Of a DNA stretch of 64,000 nt, positions 25,053 to 34,186 are shown in pieces (within the stretch, counting starts at the first letter, position 1; each line of letters starts with the position of its first letter). The notes beneath the pieces were generated by a model. It ran no database searches and had not been told where the DNA came from. It saw only the letters and a list, made by a program, of their open reading frames with translations. Source of the stretch: DASUPK01 sp963831605 (GTDB lineage: Bacteria > Actinomycetota > Thermoleophilia > Solirubrobacterales > 70-9). The DNA is taken from positions 62,001 through 126,000 of the forward strand of contig CAWHQR010000001.1 in NCBI GenBank assembly GCA_963831605.1. The letters are read 5' to 3'. Both the position numbers and the translations under genes were made by a program.

Positions 25053-25316
25053 CTAGCCCGGCTGGCGGCCGTCCTTCCAGCCGCGGAAGGCCTCCAGCAG
25101 TTCGTCGCGAGCGCCCGGGTCGATGTCGTCCTCGGTGAGGCGCCCGCTCGCCTCGATCACGAGCCGCATCTGCTCGACGTAGGCGGTGCAGTGATCGCAG
25201 CCGCTGATGTGCGCGCGGAAGCGGCGACGGTCCGAGCGCGACAGGCTGCCGTCGAAGTAGCCGGTGACCAGCTCGACGAGCTCCTGGCACGCCATCTCAC
25301 GCGTGAACAGGCTCAT
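25053..25316 (-). CDS. Anti-sigma factor, zinc-finger (zf-HC2/ZAS) type
   Basis: An 87-residue protein with the zinc anti-sigma signature: Cys near residue 10, His35 and the CDHC pair (HISGCDHC). Length is that of a soluble anti-sigma domain without membrane anchor. Its ATG overlaps the sigma factor stop (4 nt), so the pair is translationally coupled. The zinc thiolate site suggests redox-responsive release of the sigma factor, by analogy with RsrA-like proteins; this is inference. Confidence 0.9.
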   Translation of the reverse strand: MSLFTREMACQELVELVTGYFDGSLSRSDRRRFRAHISGCDHCTAYVEQMRLVIEASGRLTEDDIDPGARDELLEAFRGWKDGRQPG

Positions 25317-25945
25317 GTCGCCACCTCCGGGTCGAGGTACATCTCCAGCGCGGCGCGGACCTTCGACCGCGCCCGGTGCAGCAGCACGCGCTGGTTTCCG
25401 TCCGTGATCTCAAGCGCGTCCGCGACCTCCATCGGGGTCCAGCCCTCGACGTCGCGCAGCCGGATCACCTCGCGCTGTGCCTCCGGCAGGTCCTCGATCG
25501 CCATCTGGATCACGCCGAGCGTCTCGCGCTCCAGCACCTTGTCCTCCGGCCAGGCGCGCGGTGGCGCCGCCCAGGCGCCGGGGTGCGGGGAATCGGGGCC
25601 GAGGAACCGATCTGGATCCACCGCGGGCTCATCCTCCTCGCCGGCGCCCGCCAGCGATGAGAAGGGGACCATGCGCCCGTCCCGCTGACCCCGGGTCTTG
25701 GCGCGGTTGGTGAGGATCCGGAAGAGCCAGGTCTTCAGGCTGGATCGCCCCTCGAAGCGGTCGATCCCGTTGAGCACGGCGAGCCAGGTCTCCTGCACCA
25801 CCTCCTCGGCCGTGGCGCGGTCGCGCACGAACATCTGGGCCACCCGCAGCATCGTGTTGCCGTAGGTATCGATCAGCTCGGCGAAGGCCGCTTCGTCGCC
25901 ATCGCGCAGTCGCTGGACGAGTTCCTGTTCATGCGATTCAGTCAT
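25313..25945 (-). CDS. ECF RNA polymerase sigma factor
   Basis: A 210-residue group IV sigma factor. Region 2 spans residues 15-85 (FAELIDTYGNTMLRVAQMFV; VVQETWLAVLNGIDRF), a longer than usual linker rich in Pro/Gly/Glu covers about 85-135, and region 4 follows (LPEAQREVIRLRDVEGWTPM; RVLLHRARSKVR). Paired with the downstream zinc anti-sigma factor. Target promoters cannot be read from this window. Confidence 0.95.
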   Translation of the reverse strand: MTESHEQELVQRLRDGDEAAFAELIDTYGNTMLRVAQMFVRDRATAEEVVQETWLAVLNGIDRFEGRSSLKTWLFRILTNRAKTRGQRDGRMVPFSSLAGAGEEDEPAVDPDRFLGPDSPHPGAWAAPPRAWPEDKVLERETLGVIQMAIEDLPEAQREVIRLRDVEGWTPMEVADALEITDGNQRVLLHRARSKVRAALEMYLDPEVAT

Positions 25946-26015
25946 CCGGCGGGCCGTACGGTTACATGCTTTGAGCTCCGCCGCTGCTCACCGGTCGCGA
26001 TGGAATACTCGCCGC

Positions 26016-26651
26016 GTGCCGAACCGGAGCGATGCTCGCGCAGCGCCGCATCCCAGCACTCCTCGGGAGGCGCTCGAGCTGCTGATGGAGGGCAACCGGC
26101 GTCATCAGGACGGGAGACACGAGCTCCACGACCACTCGCCTGCGGCGGATGAGCTGGCCGAGCGCCAGATGCCGTTCGCGGCGATCGTGAGCTGCGCCGA
26201 CTCCCGCGTCTCGCCGACCCTGATCTTCGACGTCGACCGCGGCAACATCTTCTCCTCCAAGGTCGCCGGCAACGTGATCGACACCGGGACTCTCGGCAGC
26301 ACCGAGTTCGCGGTGAAGGTGCTCGGCGTGAAGCTGGTCATGGTCCTCGGGCACAGCAACTGCGGCGCCGTGACCGCGGCGATCGATTCAGCGAACGGCA
26401 CCGCCAGCTTTGATCCCGGCGAATACGGGGCGATCGGCAGCCTCGTGGACCGGATCGTCCCGGCGATTGAGGCGGTGCCCACCGCGGAGCGCTCCCTGAC
26501 CGCCTGCGTAGCCGCGAACGCGGTCGCCCAGGCCGCCGAGATCGCCTCGCGGGGCCCAATCGTCAAGCAGGCGGTGGAGGCGGGTGCGATTGACGTCGTC
26601 GCCGCCGTCTACGACCTGGCGACGGGCAGCATCTCCTTAGCCGGCGATTAG
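26016..26651 (+). CDS. Beta-class carbonic anhydrase
   Basis: A 211-residue zinc enzyme interconverting CO2 and bicarbonate. Active-site residues are all present: Cys60, Asp62 and Arg64 in SCADSR, and His113 and Cys116 in GHSNCGAV. GTG at 26016 is used; an upstream extension to 25971 is possible but reads as poor protein. Cytoplasmic, no signal peptide. A hairpin follows the stop. Confidence 0.94.
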   Translation: MPNRSDARAAPHPSTPREALELLMEGNRRHQDGRHELHDHSPAADELAERQMPFAAIVSCADSRVSPTLIFDVDRGNIFSSKVAGNVIDTGTLGSTEFAVKVLGVKLVMVLGHSNCGAVTAAIDSANGTASFDPGEYGAIGSLVDRIVPAIEAVPTAERSLTACVAANAVAQAAEIASRGPIVKQAVEAGAIDVVAAVYDLATGSISLAGD

Positions 26652-26672
26652 CCCCGCTTCAGGCGGCGGGGC
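26651..26672 (+). terminator. Terminator hairpin after carbonic anhydrase
   Basis: GCCCCGC (26651-26657) pairs with GCGGGGC (26666-26672) around an 8-nt loop directly at the stop codon. Confidence 0.6.
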
Positions 26673-26684
26673 AACCCTCCGGGC

Positions 26685-27551
26685 ATGCGCGATGCCTATG
26701 AGGGTGGTCCCGTGCGGCTCGCTGTGCTGCTGGCCTCGATCGCGATCCTGGTGGTGATTGGCGTGAAGACCGTCCACGGGACCAAGGGGGCGTCGGCAAG
26801 CGCCGCTGGGCAGGGCGTGCCGGGCAGGATCGTCGCGGTGGCCGCCCGGAGGCCGATTCCCGGGAGGGTGCGGCGCCAGGTGGCGCTTCCACCTGCCCAC
26901 GGATCGGCGGCCATCCGGGTCGCCGGCGCGACCTACCTCCTCGGAGGGATTCACCGCGGGGCACGAGGCCATCGCCGGCCGGTCGCCTCGGTGCTGAGGG
27001 CGGTCGGAGGAGGCACACCGACGCGCGTCGCCAAGCTGCCGACGGCGGTGAGCGGAGCCGCGCCAGCGGTGGTCGGCGAGCGGCTCTATGCGATCGGTGG
27101 ACGCCTCGCAAATGGCAAGCTCTCGCGCGAGGTGCAGGAGTACGACGTCGCGACCGAGAAGTCGGTGATCGCGGCGCGACTCCCGAAGGCGCTTTGGCAC
27201 GCCAGCGCTCTCACGCTCGACGGCTACGTCTACGTGCTCGGCGGCGAGACCCGGTCGGGCCCGACCGCCACGATCCTTCGCTTTGATCCATGGCGGGACG
27301 CCGTCTCAGGGGCGGGGCACCTTCCCGTCCGTGCCTCGGGCGGTGCGGCCGCCGCCGCTCGGCTCCGCAGGGGCTATCTGGTGGGGGCGAGGGTGCCGGG
27401 GGCGGGAAGACTGAGCTTCGTGATCACGCTGCGCGCGCCGCTGTCGGCCGTCAGCCGATCGAAATCAGGTCGATCACGAACACGAGCGTCGCGTTCGGCG
27501 GGATCGTCGGCGGCTGGCCCTGAGGGCCATAGGCAAGGTTCGGCGGGATGA
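26685..27551 (+). CDS. Membrane-anchored kelch-repeat protein
   Basis: A 288-residue protein with an N-terminal signal/anchor (LAVLLASIAILVVIGV, residues 14-29). Kelch-type blades are seen as YLLGGI, RLYAIGGRL and YVYVLGGET, each at the end of a repeat, so a beta-propeller is expected; but only about four blades fit, fewer than a full propeller. The last 35 residues are basic, low complexity and antisense to the FKBP gene, suggesting that the original C-terminus was lost. Role unknown. Confidence 0.65.
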   Translation: MRDAYEGGPVRLAVLLASIAILVVIGVKTVHGTKGASASAAGQGVPGRIVAVAARRPIPGRVRRQVALPPAHGSAAIRVAGATYLLGGIHRGARGHRRPVASVLRAVGGGTPTRVAKLPTAVSGAAPAVVGERLYAIGGRLANGKLSREVQEYDVATEKSVIAARLPKALWHASALTLDGYVYVLGGETRSGPTATILRFDPWRDAVSGAGHLPVRASGGAAAAARLRRGYLVGARVPGAGRLSFVITLRAPLSAVSRSKSGRSRTRASRSAGSSAAGPEGHRQGSAG

Positions 27552-27948
27552 TCAGCTCCCGGCGCCCTCCGGCCTTCATCCCGGCCACCCCCTGATCCCA
27601 GCCCTGGATGACCTGGCCGCTCCCGAGCTTGAACGAGAACGGCTGGCCGTGGTCATACGACGAGTCGAACTTGCTGCCGTTGTCGTAGAGGACGCCGATG
27701 TACTGGACGCTGACCTGATCCCCGGCCTTGGCCGCGGGGCCGGTGCCCGTCTTCAGGTCCTTGACCTGGAGTTGCGTTGGAGGGGCACCGGTGGGCAGCT
27801 GGACGGTCGGCCCATTCGGCACCGTGATGTCGGCCTTCGCGGTGCTGCTGTTGCTGCTGGAGCCGCCGCCCCGCCCGATCAGGATCACCCCAACGACGAC
27901 GATCAGGACTCCGCCGGCGACCAGCAGCCCGATGACTCTGCGATCCAT
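27451..27948 (-). CDS. FKBP-type peptidyl-prolyl isomerase, membrane-anchored
   Basis: A 165-residue protein. Residues 5-25 form a membrane anchor or uncleaved signal (VIGLLVAGGVLIVVVGVILI), followed by a Ser/Asn linker and a full FKBP domain with VSVQYIGVLYDNGSKFDSS, VIQGWDQGVAGMKAGGRREL and IPPNLAYG. These cover the catalytic cleft residues of the family. It probably folds exported proteins at the outer face of the membrane. Confidence 0.95.
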   Translation of the reverse strand: MDRRVIGLLVAGGVLIVVVGVILIGRGGGSSSNSSTAKADITVPNGPTVQLPTGAPPTQLQVKDLKTGTGPAAKAGDQVSVQYIGVLYDNGSKFDSSYDHGQPFSFKLGSGQVIQGWDQGVAGMKAGGRRELIIPPNLAYGPQGQPPTIPPNATLVFVIDLISIG

Positions 27949-27972
27949 GGCGCGGGATCGTAGTGCGCTCGC

Positions 27973-29685
27973 TCAGGTCGGCGTGGTGCCGTTGACCGCC
28001 ATCAGACGGTCGAGACGCTGGCCGAGCTCCGAGCGCAGCGCGTCATCCCCCGGGCTCTGCACCTCGCCGGTGTTCCGGTCGACCAGGTTGCGGCTCTCGT
28101 CGGGGTCGCGTCGGAGGTCGTACATCTCGTACTCCGGTGGTCGCTTGCCCGACGGATCGAAGTAGAGAGCGAACTTCGCCTCGGCGGTCCGGACTGCGCG
28201 AATGCGATTCGGCTGGCCCGGGACGTCCTGGAGGGCCGTCGCCGCCTGATGGTCGTCGTAGGTGAAGTGGATCTCGTCCTGCACGGACTCGCTCGGGCTC
28301 TCGTGGGCGGCGAGCGCTCCCAGGTCCACGGCGGAATCGCGGAGGCGGTCGTTCTCCGGGGCGACGTGCTTGGCGACGACCGGAGCCAGGTCGCGCCCCT
28401 TCGCCTGGCCGTCGAGGCCGGTGCCGGCGATCGTGGCGATCGTGGGCAGCAGGTCCACCAGCGAGACGAGGGCATCCGATTGCACCGGGCGGGGAAAGAG
28501 CACCGGGTTCGAGACAACGAGCGGGATGTTGATCGTCTCCTCGTAGGCGTTGAACGCCTTCTGGCGCAGGCCGCCGTGGGAGAGGCCCATCTCGCCGTGG
28601 TCGGCGCAGCGGAACACCATGGTCCGGGAGCGGATCGAGTCGGGATCGGTCGGATCGCCGAGCGCCGCCATCACCCGGCCGAGCTGCTCATCGACGACCC
28701 GGTGCAGATGGGCGTAGAAGTTGACGTACTCGAGCTTGTCGCGCTCGTTGCGGAGCGGCCCCAGATAGGCCGCCATGCCCATCTTCATCAGCTCGTGCAC
28801 GGAGGGCTTGTCGCGCAGGGACTCGTCGGCCGTCGGCGGCAGCTGCACGCCGAGGTCCGTGTACCCGTCCTCGGCGTATCCGCCGCGGACGTGCTGCGCC
28901 GGGTAGCCGAGAACGTCGTGCGGGTTGACGAGGGAGACGACAAGGCAGAACGGCTCGGGGAGGTCGGCTTGCGCCAGCCAGCTCTCGACCTGCCGCGTGT
29001 AGACCTCGTCCCAGCCGAGGCCGAGCGGCCCGGCGTTGCCGGCACCGAAGTGCTCCGCCTTGGCGTTTTCGCCGGCGTCGGGCGGCTGCCAGTCTGCGAA
29101 GCCGAAGTCGTCGCGGATGCGGTCGGCATCGGACTGCGCCCAACCCCCGAGCAGGTCGCCCCCGGAGGGATGGGTCAGATGCCACTTGCCCTTGTAGGCG
29201 ACCTCGTAGCCGCGGCTTCGCAGGACATGGGCGAGGCTCTGGGTCTCGGGCCGCAACTCGGGCTCTCCCCCCGCTTTGGGCCCCGCCTGCAGGAGGCCTC
29301 TGCCGAAGTTCCGGAGGGCGCGGCGGCGCGGGGCGTTCGGGCCGCGCAGCATCCCGGACAACTCGCCCAGGACGGCCGGCGTATTGCCGAGGTCGGGGCG
29401 GAGATCTGCCTGGGTATGGGTGAGCGTTACGCCGTGCTGGGCGGGGTAGCGGCCGGTCAGCAGCGTCGCCCGGCTCGGCGAGCACATCGACGTGTTCGTG
29501 AAGGCCTGACGGAAGGTGAGGCTGTTCTGCTCCAGCGCGTGCTGGTTCGGCGTCAGATCCCGCAGCCAGCCCGGGAAGTCGGGCCAATGGCGGGGATAGC
29601 GCTGCTGATCGGTGATCAGCAGCAGGACATTGGGTGGCTTCGCGGCCGCGGTCAGCCCTTGTTCTTGTTCTTGGCGCCCGGACAA
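27973..29685 (-). CDS. Sulfatase (formylglycine-dependent), secreted-protein operon
   Basis: About 570 residues. NVLLLITDQQR starts the alkaline-phosphatase/sulfatase fold, and CSPSRATLLTGRYP (Cys68 by this start) is the C-x-P-S-R sulfatase signature in which Cys is oxidised to formylglycine; KGKWHLTH and ADHGEMG provide further metal/sulfate-binding positions. No signal peptide is seen. The start is uncertain: TTG at 29685 overlaps the upstream gene by 34 nt, while a CTG at 29655 overlaps its TGA stop exactly. No ATG or GTG occurs before the fold begins. Last gene of a tetR-led operon. Confidence 0.9.
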   Translation of the reverse strand: MSGRQEQEQGLTAAAKPPNVLLLITDQQRYPRHWPDFPGWLRDLTPNQHALEQNSLTFRQAFTNTSMCSPSRATLLTGRYPAQHGVTLTHTQADLRPDLGNTPAVLGELSGMLRGPNAPRRRALRNFGRGLLQAGPKAGGEPELRPETQSLAHVLRSRGYEVAYKGKWHLTHPSGGDLLGGWAQSDADRIRDDFGFADWQPPDAGENAKAEHFGAGNAGPLGLGWDEVYTRQVESWLAQADLPEPFCLVVSLVNPHDVLGYPAQHVRGGYAEDGYTDLGVQLPPTADESLRDKPSVHELMKMGMAAYLGPLRNERDKLEYVNFYAHLHRVVDEQLGRVMAALGDPTDPDSIRSRTMVFRCADHGEMGLSHGGLRQKAFNAYEETINIPLVVSNPVLFPRPVQSDALVSLVDLLPTIATIAGTGLDGQAKGRDLAPVVAKHVAPENDRLRDSAVDLGALAAHESPSESVQDEIHFTYDDHQAATALQDVPGQPNRIRAVRTAEAKFALYFDPSGKRPPEYEMYDLRRDPDESRNLVDRNTGEVQSPGDDALRSELGQRLDRLMAVNGTTPT

Positions 29686-31013
29686 CCGAACTTCTTCTGG
29701 AACTGCGCCTTGCTCATGTAGGTCCCGGTCGGGTAGTAGGCACCCATCACCTGTGCCGCGGTGTTCGGCTGTGTCACGTCCCAGGAGGTCTTGTGGAAGC
29801 TGGGCGAGGGAACAATGTTCCGCGTCACCAGCGAGCCGACGTCGGGTCGGCCGGCGGCATCGCCCACCGGGTCGGCAGGCAGCCAGGCCACACGGCACCG
29901 CTTGGTGGCGTTCCGAGGCCGGTTGCCCGCGTGCGCGACGACCATCACGTAGCGTCGTCCCTTCCGCAGCGGGAACTGCTCGTCATAGAGACACCTGTAG
30001 GTGCCTGTGACCGCAAGCGACTCCTCGACGCACATGTCCCACTCGCGCAACTGCCCGCCGCCCATTCGCTTCTGACCGGCATCGGTATGGGGCGTCTTCG
30101 GCATCTTGCCCCGCACGACCAGCACCTGGCCGAAGGCGAAGCTGTAGCTACCGACCATGTAGCGAGCGTCGAGGTTGTTGTAGAAGGTGCCGACCGGGGT
30201 GTAGTCCGCGGCCGCATGCTCGGCTGGGGTCTTGTATGCGCTCAGCGTGTAATTCAGGCTGAAGAACTTCTCGAAGGAGAAGTCCGGGGTCGCCGGATTC
30301 GTCGCGGGGTCCTTGCCGGGCCAGTTGACGTAGGTGTTGTAGACGGGGAGCGGCAGGTTCTGGCTCTGGTAGGAGTGATTGGAGTTGAGCGCGTCGCACA
30401 TCGCCTGGCCCTTCAGGACGCTGCCGTCGGCCAGTCGCAGCTCGGGGGTGGGGAGGGGCTCACCACCCCGCCGGTTCCGTCCCTTGTCGGGGACGTAGAC
30501 CCGGTAGAGGATGTCCTGGTAGGAGCCGCCGGTCGGATCGGGCTGGGCGTAGAGGGTGTTGCGCGCCGGCTGCGGGGGAGCGGGCTGGCTCAACACGGTG
30601 AGGGTGTATTTGCGCTTCTTCTGATCGCGGCGGTGGCCCTTGACGAACGGGTTGGTCGAGCCCTTGTCGGGCTTCGTCAGGTAGTCCGAGACGGTGTTCG
30701 TCGCGGTGCCGTTGTTGACGTAGGCGGTCATCGACTGGAAGCGCGCGTGGGCGAACTTGCCGTGCAGGATCACGGCGGCGCCCGGCGGCGTGGCGAACTT
30801 GGCACCCCAGTAGGTGATCTCCTGACCCGGGAATCCCTGGTTGGTCCTCGGATCGACGTTGGTGAACGGGCCCGTCCAGAAGCAGCTCGCGACCGGGAGG
30901 TTGTTCGGGTTGTACCCCGTGGGAACGGAGGCGGCGGCCTGGCCGGAGGCCACCGCGCCAATCGCGAGCCCTGAGGCTGTCGCGGCGGCGATCATTCGCG
31001 CGCGCAGCCGCAT
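29652..31013 (-). CDS. Secreted protein of unknown function in a tetR-sulfatase operon
   Basis: A 453-residue protein with a signal peptide (MRLRAR start, core IAAATASGLAIGAVA, cleavage near GQAAAS). The mature part is beta-rich with several cysteines and phrases such as SCFWTGPFTNVDPRTNQGFP and RYMVGSYSFAFGQVLVVRG. It ends in a basic AKNKNKG tail. I recognise no domain. Its ATG overlaps the TGA of the tetR gene, and its own stop overlaps the putative sulfatase start, so the three are translationally coupled. A role with the sulfatase on an extracellular substrate is inference. Confidence 0.82.
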   Translation of the reverse strand: MRLRARMIAAATASGLAIGAVASGQAAASVPTGYNPNNLPVASCFWTGPFTNVDPRTNQGFPGQEITYWGAKFATPPGAAVILHGKFAHARFQSMTAYVNNGTATNTVSDYLTKPDKGSTNPFVKGHRRDQKKRKYTLTVLSQPAPPQPARNTLYAQPDPTGGSYQDILYRVYVPDKGRNRRGGEPLPTPELRLADGSVLKGQAMCDALNSNHSYQSQNLPLPVYNTYVNWPGKDPATNPATPDFSFEKFFSLNYTLSAYKTPAEHAAADYTPVGTFYNNLDARYMVGSYSFAFGQVLVVRGKMPKTPHTDAGQKRMGGGQLREWDMCVEESLAVTGTYRCLYDEQFPLRKGRRYVMVVAHAGNRPRNATKRCRVAWLPADPVGDAAGRPDVGSLVTRNIVPSPSFHKTSWDVTQPNTAAQVMGAYYPTGTYMSKAQFQKKFGCPGAKNKNKG

Positions 31014-31627
31014 CAGCGCCGGATCACCCGCGCGTCCGCCCCGGCCGCGTTGTTCATCGCCGACATCAGGGTCCCGCTGACCAGCTCGAGCACCTGCTCG
31101 CGAGGGATCTCCTTCTCTATCGACGATTCGATCACAGTCTCCACGTAGGCGAGGAAGCCGTCCAGCGCGATCCGGACGAGTGGGGGCGCGACGGTGGTCC
31201 CGAGCTGGTTGAGGGCGATGTTGCCGATCACCCGCTCGCGGTAGCCGCGGGCGATCTCGAGCAGAGCCGGGTCGACGGTGCCGCGGCCCTGGCGGTAGAG
31301 CCGCCAGGCGTCGGTCGGCTCGGAGGCGTGATCAATCATCCGGTTGAGGTTGGAGGCGAGGCGCTCACCGAGCGGCACATCGGGGTCTGTCACCCAGCCG
31401 CTCGAGAGCTGCTCTCCGGCTCGGTGCACCGATGCCTCGAGCAGCTGCTGCCGCCCGCCGGGGAAGTAGTGGTAGACGAGGTTGCGGGTCACGCCGGCGC
31501 GATTGGCCACCGCCTCGAAGGCGAGGTTCTCGTAGCCGTCGCGTGCGGCGATCGCCAGGGCGCAGTCGATCAGCTGGTCCCGTCGCTCGGCCGGCGGTAG
31601 GCGCCGCGGGGGGGAGCTCACCTCCAT
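31013..31627 (-). CDS. TetR-family transcriptional regulator
   Basis: A 204-residue regulator. Residues 14-62 form the TetR DNA-binding domain (RRDQLIDCALAIAARDGYEN; RAGVTRNLVYHYFPGGRQQL), followed by an all-alpha ligand-binding domain. It heads an operon with a secreted protein and a sulfatase. An AT-rich promoter with a palindrome over the -35 lies directly upstream, which suggests autoregulation. Confidence 0.93.
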   Translation of the reverse strand: MEVSSPPRRLPPAERRDQLIDCALAIAARDGYENLAFEAVANRAGVTRNLVYHYFPGGRQQLLEASVHRAGEQLSSGWVTDPDVPLGERLASNLNRMIDHASEPTDAWRLYRQGRGTVDPALLEIARGYRERVIGNIALNQLGTTVAPPLVRIALDGFLAYVETVIESSIEKEIPREQVLELVSGTLMSAMNNAAGADARVIRR

Positions 31628-31635
31628 CGAGGGGG

Positions 31636-31664
31636 AGATTACAAATAATTTACGACTTGTACAA
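31636..31664 (-). promoter_or_regulatory. tetR operon promoter with overlapping palindrome
   Basis: On the minus strand TTGTAC (31664-31659) is followed after 17 nt by TAATCT (31641-31636), then 8 nt to the tetR ATG. The -35 lies in the palindrome TTGTACAA (31657-31664), flanked by an ACTTGT direct repeat with 9-nt spacing. A strong promoter in a locally AT-rich patch, and a good operator candidate. Confidence 0.65.
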
Positions 31665-31707
31665 CTTGTGCGTTTGTGAAATAAGGTGAGATGTGGGCAC
31701 CGTGAGG

Positions 31708-31779
31708 TGGGCGCGGTTGGGATCGAACCAACGACCTCTCCCGTGTGAGGGGAGCGCTCTCCCGCTGAGCTACGCGCCC
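31708..31779 (-). tRNA. tRNA-Val(CAC)
   Basis: The minus strand folds into a 72-nt tRNA: GGGCGCG pairs with CGCGCCC, anticodon arm CTCCC-CTCACAC-GGGAG presents CAC, and the T arm has GGTTCGATCCC. Discriminator A; CCA is not encoded. Confidence 0.97.
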
Positions 31780-31807
31780 GGGGCGGCGGATCATACGCCC
31801 GACCCCG

Positions 31808-34136
31808 CTACAGCTGAGTTGGCGCGGTCTCCTTCTTCATCTTCGGATCGCCCTCCACCGAGAGGTTGGGCAGGACCCGATCGAGCCAGCGCGGCATGAA
31901 CCAGTTCCGCTCGCCGATCAGCTCGAGCACGCCCGGCATGATCAGCAGGACGACGAGCGCGTCGATCGCCACTGACGCCGCGAGCCCGAGGCCGAACTGC
32001 TTGACGATCGGGTTGCCGTTGACCACGAAGCTGACGAAGACCGCGAACATGATCGTCGCCGCGGCCAGGATCGGCTTGCCGGCGTTGACCAGCCCGGCGC
32101 GGACGGCCTCGCTGTTGTCGGCCCCGCCCTGGTGGCGCTCCTCGATGCGCGAGACGAGGAACACCTGGTAGTCCATCGACAGCCCGAAGAGGATGGCGAA
32201 CATCATCAGCGGCACGTAGCTCACGACCGGCATGGTGTGGTCGACGCCTATGGAGCGACAGGCCATGTCCCTTCTCGAAGACGGCGGTCAGAATCCCGTA
32301 CGAGGCTGCCGACCGCGAGCAGGTTGATCAGGGCGGAGACCAGCGGGATGGTCAGGGTCCGGAAGGCCATCGTCAGGAACAGGACGCTGAGGACCACCAC
32401 GATCGCGATCACCAGGAACAGCTTGTCCCCGATCTTGGTGGCGAGGTCGATGTAGAGAGGCGGTGGTGCCGCCGACGTAGGCCGTCATCCCCTGCCCCTT
32501 GGTGGCGTCCGGAATCGTCTTGTCGCGCAGGTGGTTGATCAGATCCTGCGTGGCGCGGTCCGATGGCGAGGTCTTGGGTGTCGTCGAGAAGACCGCCGCG
32601 GTCCCTGCCTTGTCGGTTTGTGCGGGTGAGACCGCCTGGACGTTGCTCTGCTTCTGGATCTCCTGCTCCAGGTTGACCAGGCGCGGGTCACCAGCGGGCG
32701 TCTCCGCGATCTGGAGCTCCTCCGAGAGCTGCTGCTGCTGAGACTGGATCTGGGGCGTCGGGCCCGCTGACCGCCTCCTCCTGTTGGAGCTGAGCCTGCT
32801 GCTGCTGGAGTTGCGTGACCTGGGACGGATCGGAGGCGAGCGGTTTCCCAGTGACGTTGACGGCGATCAGCAGCGGCCCGTTGGTGCCGACGCCGAAGCC
32901 GTCGGTGAGCGCGTCATATGCCTGCCGCTCGGTCGTATCGGTCGGCAGCTGGCCATAATCCGGGGCGCCCAGGTGCATCGAGGTCGCCGGGATGACGAGG
33001 AGCGCCAGGATGACGATCCCGATTCCCGACGAGATCAGTGGGTGGTTCCGAATCGTCTCGGACCATCTCTCCCACGCCCCCTTGCGGTCCCCATCGCCCT
33101 CCTTGACCTTGCGGATCAGCGGGAGGGCCTGGATCCGCTTTCCGAGGAGCGCGAGGATCGCAGGGAGGAGCGTGATCGCTGCGAGCAACGCGAACGCGAC
33201 GACGATCGCCGTCGAGTAGCCCAGCGAGCGGACCAGCGGGATCCCGCTGAAGTAGAGGCAGAGCAGCGCGATGATGACCATCACCGCGGCGAAGACGACG
33301 GCCGACCCGGAGCTCGCGACCGTCCGGGCAATGGAGTCGTTCGGCTCCGCGCCCTCCTCGAGCAGGCGAAGGTGGCGGCTGATGATGAACAGGGCGTAGT
33401 CGGTCCCGACCGCCAGGCCGAGCATCGTGCCGAGGGTCGGTGCGATCGAAGGGACGTCGAAGAGGTGGCCGGCCAGGCCGACGACCGCGAGGCCGCTCGC
33501 CAGTGCGACGATCGCCGTCGTGACGGGCAGCGGCATGGCGACCAGCAGCCGGAACGCGATCAACATGATGATCAGCGCGGCGACCACCGCGATGATCTCG
33601 CTGGCCCTGGTGCTCGGGCTGGAGATCTGCTGTCCGAGGTATCCGCCGGCGGAGACGTGGATCCCGGCGGGCTCGGCAGCATTCTTGGCCGTGTTGAGGA
33701 TGTTTTCGCCCTGATCGTCAGTGAGATCGCCGGACGAGACGTTCAGGGCGGCCGCGATGTAGGCGATCTTGCCGTCCTTGGTGATCTGGCCCGATCCCTG
33801 AGGCGTCAGAGGACTCAGCACCTGGTTTACGTACTGGTTCTTGGCCAGCGCTTGGGCGGTGGCGTTGACGGCCTGAGCGTTCTGGCCCTCGGCGAGCGAC
33901 GTGTTGGACTGCAGGACGATCGGGACGCTGCCGTTGGCCTGTTGCGGCAGCCTTGCGTCGAGCAGGTCGGTGGCGCTCTGTGAGCCCGTGCCCGGGAGTT
34001 CGAGGTTGTCGTTCTCCGGGCGGCCCGCCGAGTTCGCGATCAGCACCAGCGCGACCGCGAGCACCACCCAACCGAGGACGACCCACGGGGCCCTACGCGC
34101 GCAGAACCCACCGAGCCTGTGGAGAAAGGCACTCAT
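31808..34136 (-). pseudogene. MMPL/RND-family transporter gene with several frameshifts
   Basis: The N-terminal two thirds (ATG at 34136, to about 32765) is an intact MMPL exporter start: one TM, a periplasmic domain, then TMs with VGTDYALFIISRHLR, a hallmark. The frame is then lost. The continuing protein can be followed across at least four breaks, near 32765 (enter TPQIQSQQQQLSEEL), 32465 (enter LYIDLATKIGDKLFLV), 32310 (enter YGILTAVFEKGHGLSL) and 32255 (enter IGVDHTMPVV), to the final GLSMDYQVFLVSRIEERH segment. All pieces align in order without large loss. It is either a recent pseudogene or a region of poor base calling. Confidence 0.8.
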
Positions 34137-34186
34137 CGGCTGCGCGCCATCCTTGCATGCGGCCCCGGCGGATAGCCTCGCGGGAG

